From positions 117,972,121-118,036,120 of the forward strand of contig NC_091125.1 of the NCBI RefSeq assembly GCF_040183065.1: 64,000 nt of DNA, written 5' to 3'. The DNA is from Periplaneta americana. Its lineage: Eukaryota > Arthropoda > Insecta > Blattodea > Blattidae. The position numbers and the translations under genes were made by a program. Under the pieces are notes generated by a model. That model was not told the DNA's origin. It was given only the letters and a program-made list of their open reading frames with translations, and did no database searches. Position 1 is the stretch's first letter. The number at the start of each line of letters is the position of its first letter. Below are positions 29,937-40,613 of the stretch, in pieces.

Positions 29937-30464
29937 CAGGGTGGAAGTGAAATAACCTTGCAGATTGAAAGAGACGATAGAGTACACTTAAATGAATAGA
30001 AAACCTATATTAAGTTTTGTGATTAATGCACGGTTAATTAGAAAATTAAATTCGAAGTTTCAGCAGTCCGGCAACATCACCGATAACACACTCTTCTCGT
30101 GATACAGATATGAGAGGTGAACGAACTCGGTGTGTCTCACTAAATGAGCTGTTCTGTGGCGCTGTATTGCAACCAACTCGTATCGTGCAATGGCTTGAAA
30201 TTAAGAGGTTTTTAAAATTAAATTTACACGAAAACTGTCCATTATTGAAATACGCCAGAGGGATAAATTATTCTTTATTAGATTTTCTATCGATATGGAC
30301 AAAACTCACGATCCTTCTTACAATAGTTACCGAATAAGAGGTTGTTAAACATTTAAGGAAAAAAAAAAACTTAACTTTTCCACCAATATGTTATAGGTTT
30401 TTTGTTACATACAACATGAGCTATTCGCTCTGAAAATCTGCAAGGCTATTTCACTTCCACCCTG
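29937..30464. mobile_element. 528-bp TA-flanked MITE
   Basis: The terminal repeats are CAGGGTGGAAGTGAAATAAC and, from the right, CAGGGTGGAAGTGAAATAGC, continuing CTTGCAGATT. TA lies at 29935-29936 and 30465-30466. A second, right-truncated copy is at 10502. It is nonautonomous; the TA duplication suggests Tc1/mariner. The 75-codon frame inside is not a domain. Confidence 0.8.
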
Positions 30465-30466
30465 TA

Positions 30467-31744
30467 TATACTGTATACAATTTGTCAGCAAAATTACAGC
30501 CTGTTCAATAGTGTGAACAATGAGTAACAATAATGAAATAATCTTAACAGTGTTACAAAATATAGCCTATTGGCATATAAATCGCTTCTAAATCCAAATC
30601 TTTGTTGAAGAATTGTGAAAACCGCAATCACTTCTTCCTTGAGAGGTTAGTTCTATCTGATCTCCATTCCATTTAAGGTAAATACGTTCACAAAAATCTG
30701 TCACAGAAGCATTTTCGTCCTTCTCTCATTGATTAGACCTATGTAAGCCCAAGCTTGTTGGGCATAATGATACGATAACTCCTCTTTGTGTAAGGCATTC
30801 CTTCAATTTTCCTCTTGAACATCGATTATCAGTTATAATCACATTCTGCTTGTTCCATAGTTTTATTGTATTATTTGAAGTCTCTGTTCTGTTTATTTAG
30901 TTACAGCAGTACCCGCGTATGACGCCTGACAGGTTTTTGTAAGGTTTCAAGATCGTGGCTAAATATGGCGAAGTCCTCGCCTGAATCCGTCTGGCAAGTG
31001 TAACGAAGTTTGCGACCTCAAACTTGACATTTGCTTGTGTAACTTGGGAATAATATGGCTTTTCTCTAAACTTTGAACATTTGTACAAGACTTAAAAAGC
31101 AATATATTTTAAGAGTCTTTTCAAACATAAGTTGCCTTCTACAAATCTATTATTGTTATTATTTCGAGGACCTATCTACTTTTCAGCATGGATCACTGCA
31201 TTTTCACGAGAAGCTGTTCTGTAGATTGTCCTTGTCTGCAAGACAGGAAATTGATAAAGCGATAAACAATAATATTAACAAATAATAATTTTATCCCGAA
31301 CCTTCTCAATCGGGCATAGTACTTCTCTCGTGTCATAAATTTACTCGTACAACACAATACTCCAGTTTCACATCCCTTTCGAAGGAAGTCATTCTAAGAT
31401 CTATACAGCTCCGAACCCTTGAAGCAAGCCCGTATTCTACGAACGTGTGTTGCACTGACATGGACCCCCTTCCATCTTTCTTGTCCAATCGCCACTAGTA
31501 AGAAACTAGAAAGATTGGAGTTGGAACCTCGGCAGATTGTGAATTTTATAATAGACATCTTTTTTCCGAGAACTGATTCCATTCTGCTATTGTTCCTTTT
31601 TCCTCATCTCAGCATATTCTGATTTGACCTGCCTTCCTATTTTCTATATTATTGTCTATAATGATACCGATTATTATGATTGTTGTTACTTATTTCGATT
31701 TTCATTATTGCATGATAATATAGGGTAATAATTCATTAATAAAA
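30467..31744. other. Unassigned sequence
   Basis: No recognisable gene. The overlapping frames at 31394-31622 on opposite strands are not supported by any motif. Confidence 0.45.
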
Positions 31745-31965
31745 GGCATTGGTTGGGTCACTGGCTGAGAAGAAACTGTCTACTGAAGGTTGCACTGGAA
31801 GGAATGGTGAACGGGAGAAGAGTTCGGGACAGAATAAGATATCAGATGATAGACGACATTGAGATATGTGGATCATATGCGGAGACTAAGAGGAAGGCAG
31901 AAAATAGGAAAGATTGGAGAATGCTGGGTTTGCAATGAAAGACCTGCCCACTTATAAGTGTTATG
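31745..31965 (+). pseudogene. LINE ORF2 C terminus with 3' tail
   Basis: A 61-codon frame reads GHWLRRNCLLKVALEGMVNG, then RYQMIDDIEICGSYAETKRK, then DWRMLGLQ and TGA. This basic C-terminal block is that of a non-LTR retrotransposon ORF2. The stop is followed by a short tail ending in a TATG repeat (about 31960-31978), where LINE copies normally end. It is 5'-truncated, and shares its end with 1630-1720. Confidence 0.7.
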
Positions 31966-32187
31966 TATGTATGTATGTGTAGTTCATTAACGACCACTTG
32001 TAAATTTAAAGTTTGGTGAGTACTAGTTTTTTAAATTTTGTTTTCGGGCCAATATAAAGATCAACCATTGCGAAATTTAGTGATTTGATATGGAAATTTG
32101 GAGTGCATGAGAGCGAGCAGTAGTAGTGGAATTTTATTTTGCTAACAATTACTCAGTCATGTTACTAGTCAACTATGTATACTCCAT

Positions 32188-32332
32188 GTATGCAATGGAG
32201 GGAGAAAGGAATTGGTAAACATAACCAATTACCTCCTGACTTAGTTGCCTCATGAGGAATGCCTTATTGGTGTTCACTTAACGAAGTTTAAACCTGTCTT
32301 CTGACACTTGACTGAACAGCAGTAACTCAGTT
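32188..32332 (+). repeat. Dispersed repeat R1, copy 3
   Basis: It holds GTATGCAATGGAGGGAGAAA, ATTACCTCCTGACTTAGTTG and the end TGACACTTGACTGAACAGCA. It directly abuts a mariner-type transposase fossil. Confidence 0.65.
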
Positions 32333-32334
32333 AT

Positions 32335-32860
32335 TACTGCTCAAAGAAGGTTCCGTGCTGCGCTTTGCGGGCGTGCTTGTCCTCGAAAATCAATTTTGCG
32401 AAATGTTGAATACTACAGAAACTGTGGAAGTGTACAGTTAGGCGGAGATCTGCAACGAAGAAACAATCGCAATAGTGGGAACTGCAATCAGAAGGAACCC
32501 AATGAAATCTGCGAGGTTATCGCAAGAAGTTGGTATCAATAGAGAAACTGCGCAGAATCCAGAGAAAAGATCTGAATTTGTTTCTTTGTAAACTTCAGGT
32601 ATCCCAGAAGTTGAAATCAACAACACGGCAAAGTCGTTTGGCGCTATGCTACACCATGATTGTAATTAGACTAGTCAATCCAAATTGTGGAAACTCATAA
32701 TGCCTGATGAAGCGCGCTTTCACTTATCCGGGTAAGTGTATAAACAAAATGCGCGAATATGGAATAGAATAAACCCATGTAAAATTCATGAACGTCCTTT
32801 ACATAGGACAGAAGTACTGAACCTTGTTTGAGCAGCGGTGATTAATAGTGCACTCCATCT
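32335..32860 (+). pseudogene. Mariner-type transposase fossil, most of the gene
   Basis: Pieces in shifting frames read TAQRRFRAALCGRACPRKSI (N-terminal helix-turn-helix), NVEYYRNCGSVQ, then KLVSIEKLRRIQRKDLNLFL, DEARFHLSG-like, VNKQNARIWNRINPCKIHER and PLHRTEVLNLV. The order matches mariner-group transposases up to the region after the first catalytic aspartate. Many stops and frameshifts make it long dead. Confidence 0.6.
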
Positions 32861-34832
32861 TTTCGTTTTACACCACTTTATTTTGCAATGGTTGATCTTT
32901 ATATTGGCTTGTAAACAATATAAAACAATTAGTATCACGAAACGTTGAATTTAAATGTGGTACTTAATTGTCACTCCGGAGAAAGTCGTACAGGATTTTA
33001 TCGTCCTTGATCGTCTTCTAATCCGCGAACCTCTGATAAAGCTGCCAGCCTGCTGTTTGTGAGACAACCGAGGACGACTCCGGTGATATTTATTTCAGTT
33101 TATTTTTAGTTCTTCTCATAGGTAAACCCCGGTGAATGGTTTTGAGGAATTAGCGATTCAGAGGATTAACATCTGTGGCCGGGAGGAAAAAGGTCTTAAG
33201 TAAAAATCTTATACTTTTCAGGAGAGCAGTAGGAAGATTGAAATTGGTGTCAATTATAGAGTTTTTTTTAATTACGAGGTTTTTCCTGATTATTATTTGT
33301 TTATATTTTTTCTAAAATGGGTAATGTTGCTCATTTAACAATTTTCTTGATTATTTAAAAAAAAATAGTCGCACTTAAGCCTTTTTAAGACTAGAACCCA
33401 AACTGAGTAGAAGGGAATATGTAAACATAAGACCTTTTTCATGTCAAAATAAATGAGAAATGTAAATTATTAGGAATGCAAAATGGGTCTTAAACAATTA
33501 TAGGACTGTTTACCCTGGTGCTTAAACTTTTAAAAGGAAAGGGCATCAGTATGTGATAAAATGGCTAAAATACAAGTTAGACCTTTTTAATAGGGAAGTA
33601 TGGAAAGTAAACATGTGATGGTTTGTAAGGAATAAAGTATTAAATATTCTTAAGTTCTTTATTTTGTGTGTGCTCGATTCAAAAAGTACTTAGGACATTT
33701 GGTAACGCTCTATAAATCCAGTCAGGAGTCTTTTTGACTTTAACCGTTTTACCAGATTGTAGAGAATTGTTTCTGCTTTCAGAATATATAAAAGTCTCAT
33801 TTTCACAATAACATCTTTTTCCTCCCGGCCAATGGTAAAAAATGTTGTACAGTTTTTTTTTTTCTTGCTCGTGCTCAGGACTGTGTTAACCTCCGGAAAA
33901 CATGGACGCACGCAGGGTGATATTTCGCACGTACCGCAGTCTCCCTGTTTTTCACTCTTAAGATAAATGTAATATAATTGGTCAGTTTAGTGCTGCTTAT
34001 GATTAGGTTTTCTCCGGAGCGGTTGTTTGTGCGCTTTCAATCGGAGACCTCCGGTTACCTCCGATTGATGCCGCGCAGGTTGTATATGTGCTGTGGCGCA
34101 GACACACACTTCCCGCTGAGCATTCCTTTAATCGGATCAGGTAGCGATTCGAGTCCGCTGACGTCCGCGTATCTTTTAAAATAAGTTGTAATTTGTTGTT
34201 TATTCTCTCTTTTATGTTAATCTCTCTCTCTTTCTTCGGCTCTTTTTTTTCTTGTGTTGCTTAAAGTGCTACGTTAGCTGACAGATTTTTTTCTAGTTTT
34301 GAAATTCATAGTATATGTGGAAAGGCGTATTAGTTTTATGTCATTGATCAAATTAATAACATTCAATCTAACTGCAAAACTAACGCAGAAGTAAAGCTTT
34401 TCAGTAGCTAATGTAAACATTTATACTTTAGTTTTCCTAGAAACTCTCCTTTAATCGCAAACAGTGTTTGTCATTTATTATTCTAATCGGTTTAGTTTAA
34501 CGTAAAATATATTACGGGAGCTTCAGAATGGAACAAAAGAATCTTGGGCTATCGATGGGATAAAGTTTACTGTTCAACATAATTTATTCAGATTCTTCAC
34601 CGAACAGGATTGTGATTATTGTGTTAAAGGGTGTCAGCATTTGAACTGCCTCTTCTAAAACGCGCCACTCTTGCTCTAATATAAGCGGATATCAACTTAA
34701 GGATAATTGTAATTATATTATTACCACATGTTTCTTTAGTTTCATTCAGAAACTCAATATTTTAATCCAAACAGTAAAATATAACTCAAGTTGTCTAAAC
34801 ATCAAAATATAACTCAAGTCGTCTTGTAAATA
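32861..34832. other. Unassigned sequence left of the transposon nest
   Basis: A GGCCGGGAGGAAAAAG motif at 33177 and its complement ending at 33830 are the only inverted pair. A CpG-rich patch (33960-34190) contains the short hairpin CAATCGGAG/CTCCGATTG and a donor-like CAG|GTAGCG at 34139-34140. No gene recognised. Confidence 0.4.
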
Positions 34833-35075
34833 CACTCAGGGACAAAAAAAACCCGGACACTTCTATATTTGCTTGTATTTTGTTGCCAATTATTTCAAAA
34901 TGAAACAAAACCCATTTAAACAAAATAATGTTTCATTTAGCACCTTATACGACAACATTTGAAAAAAAAACTCTGATGAGAAAATTTACAAAAAATTACA
35001 AAGGGCGTATAACTAGGGCATCGTTTGGTCTAACTGTTTTTCATTTTCTGGTGCCTTAAACGTTAAAAACTCTTT

Positions 35076-36088
35076 TTAGTAACGGGTATTACCCCCTCTG
35101 GCTTGAATAACTGCATCCATACGTCTTGGCATGCTCTCAATTTGGTTAGCAATGTCTTCTTGAGGAATAAGTTCCCATTCTTCGCCAAGTGCTCGCCTCA
35201 ACTCTTGTAACGATTCTGGTCTCGGTCGTCTATTCTTAACACGCCGTCCCAGCATGCCCCACACGTGTTCAATTGGGTTCATGTCTGGATTCCTTGCTGG
35301 CCATGGAAAAAAATGGATTCCCACTTCTTGGAGATAATCTCCGACCGCATGGGCAATATGCGGCGGTGCATTATCATGCATTAAAACAAAATTATCGCCT
35401 ACAAATTGGCCAAATGGCACAACATGATCAGCCAAACATTCATTTATATACCTATCAGCTGTTAGTCTTTCATTTTCAACAAAAACCAACTCTGTACGAG
35501 CATCCGCACACACTCCTGCCCAAACCATCACTCCACCACCTCCATACGGCACATTTTCGGAAATGCAACACTGTGAAAATCGTTCTCCCTCCTTCTCCAA
35601 ACTCTTTCACGTCCATCAGGTGAGCACAGATTGAAACGGGACTCATCGGTGAACAGAACACTGCTCCACTGTCCATTTCTCCAGTCCCTGTGATCATTTG
35701 CAAAACGCAGTCGTTAAACTCGATGCATCCTGAGAAGTCTGGGACCAGTTGCAGGTCTACTTGATACCAGTCCACTTGCTTTCAACCTCCTTCTAACTGT
35801 TTTGGCCGAAATTGGGCGTCCATGCATGTTAACAAATTACTGGGCTACACTAGTAGCTGGCAGGTTGCGCTCCCTAAGAACTCTCAACACCATATACCTG
35901 TCTTCATTTGGATTTGTAGCTCTTGGACGACCCGAACCTGGTCTTCTGGTATATTCTAGGGTCTCTCTATACCCTTTTATGGCATCATGGGTTGTGCTTC
36001 TAGCCATATTCATAACATTTGCAATGTAACGTACACTGCGTCCATCATCGTAAAGGGCTACAGCTCGAGTCACATCTTCAGGTCGCAT
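35076..36088 (-). pseudogene. Transposase of Tc1-like element A (broken)
   Basis: From ATG at 36088 the N-terminal helix-turn-helix reads VALYDDGRSVRYIANVMNMA, then GSGRPRATN. The catalytic triad is present: DESRF, MHDNAPPH, and NPDMNPIEHVWG with 34 residues between D2 and E (DD34E). The gene is broken by in-frame TAA at 35837-35839 and 35714-35716 and a one-base frameshift near 35590. It ends TRY-stop at 35076. The piggyBac insertion lies 7 bp upstream of its start codon. Confidence 0.9.
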
Positions 36089-36639
36089 CTTGTTTTAACC
36101 CATATTATCCCGGTGATGCGTTTTCGCAACATTTTACTTCTTTGCTATTAAACGTGTGTGAAATATGGTTTTTAGTATTTGTTAAGTTTATGGCACATAT
36201 TATCTATTATACTGATGTTGGTAGACCTGGTTTATTGAAAACATTTGGTAACTGATTCATTGTTGGCGCAATACTTGAGAAGAAAAGAAGTGATTATTAC
36301 AAGTGTTGAAATGTTTGCAGACTGTCATAAATGAATGCAATTTTTGTTTATTTTTATAATTTCATTATACCTTTTCTTGTATATATTACAATCTAAAGAC
36401 TCTTAGGACACGTCTTGTAAAAGTAGCTGGACATTGCATGAAACGTTACTTCTGTAATGTATGCCTGAATGTTGGTGTTGCGTTTTTGCAACACCGGGCA
36501 CATGGAATATCAAAACTGTCTTTCTGAGATTAGTGAAATAATTACATATATTTACTTATGGAATTCGATTTTTCGCATGAAATAGTTATTCTATTCATGT
36601 TTTATATACAAGGGGCCTGAGTGAACATGAAATAATGAC

Positions 36640-37735
36640 AATCATGGAAGAGAACCAAAAATTCAGGCAGATTTTACAGATGTTTTTATATCTCCACCGG
36701 AAGCTAGAAGTGATATCGATGAAGACAGTGCTGACGAGGACTTCGATGGAAACATAAATAATCTAAATTGTCATCAACTGGGGGCCGAAGGGATAATGGT
36801 CCTCATTAGATGGAAATATATATATATAATAATATAAAATCAGGCACAGAATGAATAGATGCTAGAAGGTGCAGAAATACGTGAAATATCAGAGCCTGTC
36901 AGGGGATAAAGTGACTATTGTAAGAAAATGGAAAAAGAGTGATTTACCAAGTTACTGTTCACTGAAAAGAAAAGTAAATGAGGAACTTGAAAATTGTGAG
37001 TCGAATCCCAACATGAAAAGAACTTATTGCCAATTGATGTTTTTCAATTATTTTTCCATGAAAATTTTGTACTTGATATTGTAAACCAAAGTGTTGCGTA
37101 TGCGGTGCAGAAAGGCAGGGATAAATTTATTTTTTCCCCAAATGATTTCAAAACATTCCTTGGGATTCTTTTTGTAAGTGGATATACTAAAGTCCCACGC
37201 TGTCGAATATACTGGGAAGAGAGCAGCGACACAAGAAATGATTCAATTTAGTCAGAGCTATGAGACGCAATAGATTTGATGAAATAATAAGAAACCTTCA
37301 TCTAAATGGCAACACACAACTTGACAAGAGCGATAGGTTGTCTAAGGTGAGGCCCTTTCTAGATGAACTTATGTGAGAAAGTGAACTTTGTAGCCAAACC
37401 TAATTCGCTTTCCTCGCATAAATTGTTTTAGCATATGTCTTCCAAAATAAAGTATCATAGCCTCGTCAATACTGGATTTATTGTCTCACAGTGTTGCCTA
37501 CTGTATGCATAATTTTCATTTTCCTCATTTAATGAAATGCACTGAACGTTGTAGATATATTCACAGAAATAAGTATGAGCCTTACAGGGACAGAAGTGTC
37601 CACTAACAAATCTGGCTGATATGAAGAAAACAGAGAGGTTCCTTTGATATGAAGTACGATGAAAGTTCTAAATTACTGATATGTCGCTGGAATGACAATT
37701 CTGTCGTGACTGTTGTGTCAAACTGAACGATGTCT
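36640..37735 (+). pseudogene. piggyBac-type transposase remnant
   Basis: Pieces across frames: an acidic N-terminal region FISPPEARSDIDEDSADEDF; then QLFFHENFVLDIVNQSVAYA, FSPNDFKTFLGILFVSGYTK and IYWEESSDTRND; then RRNRFDEIIRNLHLNGNTQL. After a gap of about 200 bp come SFDMKYDESSKLLICRWNDN and SVVTVVSN. Most of the catalytic aspartate region between those parts is deleted, and frameshifts occur near 36950-37050 and 37248. It is a dead, internally deleted gene. Confidence 0.82.
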
Positions 37736-38305
37736 AAAATGTGACATTGCTTTGCATTATAAATGCTTCCAAGAATTTCATTTTCAGGAATAATGTTTCT
37801 AACGATGTAAATAATATAAACTTTTCAAGGTGTTGCTTGCAAAGAATTTACTTTTCAAAAATAATGTCTCTAATGATGTAAAATGTTAATTTTTCATGTT
37901 GTTGCTTTCAATGTTAAATATTTCCAAGATTTTTTTTTTTTTCAGAAATAATGAGATAAAATGAAAACTTTTCATCTTGTTTCTTCCAATGTTAAATATT
38001 TTCAAGAATTTAATTTTCAGAAATAATGTCTCAGATCATGTAAAATACATTCTGTGCATGGTAATAAAGTAGGTTAGGTCAAAATATGTCGTCTTGTTTA
38101 ATTATTAATTCATCATATTAAAAACACAATGTGAGTAATAATTGCTACCCTATGTGCCCGGTGATGCGTTTTCGCAACACATCATATCTCAGGAACTAGA
38201 AATGCGATAACAAAAATTTCTGAAAATTCTACGTTCATAAATGCTAATGCATTCAGGAATTCAATTTTATTAAATTTGAAAACAAAAAATTATTCTGGGC
38301 ATATA

Positions 38306-40313
38306 CAGTGCCTACCAAAAGTTTAAGACCACCTTGTGACGTGATATATTTTTGAATGTGAACAAACTAATTCTAATAATTTTCACAAAATAACCACTTT
38401 AATACAAAAATTATACTATTATTTATTGTTACTGTAAGTTTCATCAAGGTCATTAATGTTTTAGCTAATACTTTACACATTTAATTAAAGAATGTCACTG
38501 AAGTAAAAAAAGTGAAAATCATGTGCTAGACAGGTATTTTTTTCTTTACTTCGCAAGCTGCACATGAAAACGTTAATAGTCAATAGGTCCACCCTTATGC
38601 TTTAAACACATTTGCACACGTTTTCTCATACTTTGCACCAACTTCTGACATTCTTCGGGGGTAACTTCGTTCCAGACCTCGGAGATTTTTTCTCGAAGTT
38701 CCTGGACATTCCTTGGCTGGCGGGACGCTACACGAAGGCCTATGATATTCCACAGGTTCTCAATAGGGTTCAGGTCCGGACTCCTTGCTGGCCAAGGCAA
38801 CAATGGAATGCCCTTCCTTTCGAACCAAGCCATTGTTGCTGCTGACTTGTGGCAAGGCGCGTTGTCCTGCTGAAATACGAAGTACCCGTTGTGCAGCTTC
38901 TGGGCGGATGGGAGCATATTGTCTTTCATTGTCTCAATATATTCTTGCGAATCCATTGAGCCATCAATGAACCTTAAAATTCCTGTCCCTGCAGCAGACA
39001 TGCAGCCCCAGATCATGACGGAGCTTCCTCCCCCCTGGACTGCTGGTACGAGGCATTCGGGAAGAAATTTTTCCGTTGGTGTCCTTCGGACTCTCACTTT
39101 TCGCGAACTATACAGAACAAATCGCGATTCATCGCTGAACATCACCTTACCCCAATGTTCCATATACCAGTTCTTCCTGGTTTTACACCAGTTCCTTCGA
39201 TTCCTCTTGTGAGTGTTATTTAACAGTGGCTTTTTAAGAGGAACGTAGGACTGAAGACCAGCTTCTCCCAGGCGACGTGAAATGGTCATTTTTGACACCT
39301 TTTTATGTGTAGTATCTTCAAATTCCCTCATTATACCTGGAAAAAGAAATTGGCATACAGTATAACATTACTCCTTTCTTTTGCCTAGAAAACCTAGAAT
39401 ACTGCCCTAGTGGTTCTTGTCAATGGACGGACCTGGCTTCAGGCAGAACACTAAACAAACAAATAATAGTACGTACCTGGAAGGGATGCTTTCCGGTTCC
39501 TCTTCGCCACTCGAGCGATGATCCGGTCCTCGCGTAAGGAAGTTACCCTGGGACGGCCGCTGCGTGGTTTATCAACCACTTCACCTTGCTCGTGAAATTT
39601 TTTAATTGTGTTAGTCACGCAAGTTTTACTAACATTTAACGCTGCAGCAATTTCTCTATGAGACTTACTGCACCTATCCATACCAATTATTTGCCATTTT
39701 AAGGCCTCGGTCACAGATTTTCTCCCCATTGTTACCTAGCTCAGTACTGTAAACAACCTGCTTCTCACACAATGTGAAGGAAACTGGTTACAAGTCAAAA
39801 CATGATGTTCTTAGACATATTTTGTTATGCGACATCTCTTCAGCGAAATCTGAACTATCGAATGGTGCAAGAACGGTAACGCTAGCTCAATCGATTTAAA
39901 AGATATTAATATCTGAAGATCTCTCACTTTTAGCTACCTTTTTCTTATTTTGCAAAAGTGCAAAAAAAATTATAAAATACCGAGAAAATTTTTGGGATTT
40001 TTTTCCTTGCGCCAAAACGTTCCTGTACATTCTCCAATACTATAGAAAAATCAGTACTGAAATGACGCAATTCGTTTAGTGTCCACAAATGAATCTGTAA
40101 CTAAAATTGATGCATTTTTTTAATTACATATTTTTATTTAAAAAATCATATCTTACAAACGAAATGTCGTATCCCAATATTTTTTGCACAAATAGATGTC
40201 TAAGAACGTATATTATTTAAACAAAATTCCAGGAAAGATTTGTAACAAAAATATAAGACCAGGAACTGTTTACATGAAATTAGCTGGTGGTCTTAAACTT
40301 TTGGTAGGCACTG
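38306..40313 (-). mobile_element. Tc1-like element B, apparently intact, nested in piggyBac
   Basis: The 28-bp terminal repeats are identical, starting CAGTGCCTACCAAAAGTTTA and continuing AGACCACC. TA lies at 38304-38305 and 40314-40315. The element is 2,008 bp and encodes a complete transposase once a 140-bp intron is removed. It sits a few bases from the right terminus of the piggyBac-like element. It is the youngest layer by position, and its perfect TIRs and open gene agree. Confidence 0.93.
38573..39729 (-). CDS. Tc1-like transposase (element B), two exons, DD34E
   Basis: Exon 1 is 39729-39477 and exon 2 is 39336-38573 on the minus strand: 1,017 nt, 338 residues plus TAA, the usual Tc1-like length. 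The N terminus has MGRKSVTEALKWQIIGMD and the helix-turn-helix HREIAAALNVSKTCVTNTIK, then an AT-hook-like SGRPRV. The second DNA-binding unit is KKVSKMTISRRLGEAGLQSY. Catalysis: D1 in FSDESRF, D2 in QQDNAPCHKS, E in SPDLNPIENLW, with 34 residues between D2 and E. It acts in the nucleus as a cut-and-paste transposase on TA targets. The intron is CCAG|GTACGT to TTTTTCCAG|GTAT and rejoins LPG-IMREFEDTT in frame. No stop or frameshift was seen. Confidence 0.9.
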
Positions 40314-40613
40314 TATGGGTTAAGACAAATGTTACAACCCCACTTAAACTCAGAATATGTAAAAATAAAGAAATAACGAATGATTACGATAATGAAGCAC
40401 AAAATGGTTTAGACAAAATTGTTATAGCTGAGACTCCGAAAGCAAAATTGGAATATTTGGTTGTAATGGCTTGTTTATAAAACAAAAAACAATCAACAAT
40501 ATATACACGTCTCCATAACAACAGATGGCTACCATAATATTGTATGAGAAGATAATGTTTTGCAAAATACCAGCAAATATTAAAGTGTCCGGTTTTTTTT
40601 GTCCCTGAGTGTA

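Larger units (their letters stand above)
36099..40319 (+). mobile_element. piggyBac-like element inserted in element A
   Basis: TTAA at 36095-36098 and 40320-40323 flank ends that begin CCC, as in piggyBac. The left end is CCCATATTATCCCGGTGATG. The right end, read inward, is CCCATA and then, once element B is removed, TATGCCC. A subterminal motif GGTGATGCGTTTTCGCAAC, a small hairpin, is at 36111 and 38160, with an inverted variant at about 36478-36504. Transposase remnants are inside. Without element B it is about 2.2 kb. Confidence 0.88.
34833..40611 (-). mobile_element. Tc1-like element A, host of a nested insertion
   Basis: The terminal repeats start CACTCAGGGACAAAAAAAAC on the left and the same from the right end, continuing CCGGACACTT with one base difference. 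TA is present at 34831-34832 and 40612-40613. Removing the piggyBac-like insertion with one TTAA leaves about 1.55 kb, the normal Tc1-like size. The minus-strand transposase (35076-36088) is a pseudogene. Confidence 0.92.

Noticed and set aside
33177-33830. Candidate TIR element (GGCCGGGAGGAAAAAG and complement)
   Set aside because: Only about 16 bp match, with no target duplication or further arm similarity.
35273-35623. 116-codon plus-strand frame
   Set aside because: Antisense shadow of the Tc1-like A transposase on the minus strand.
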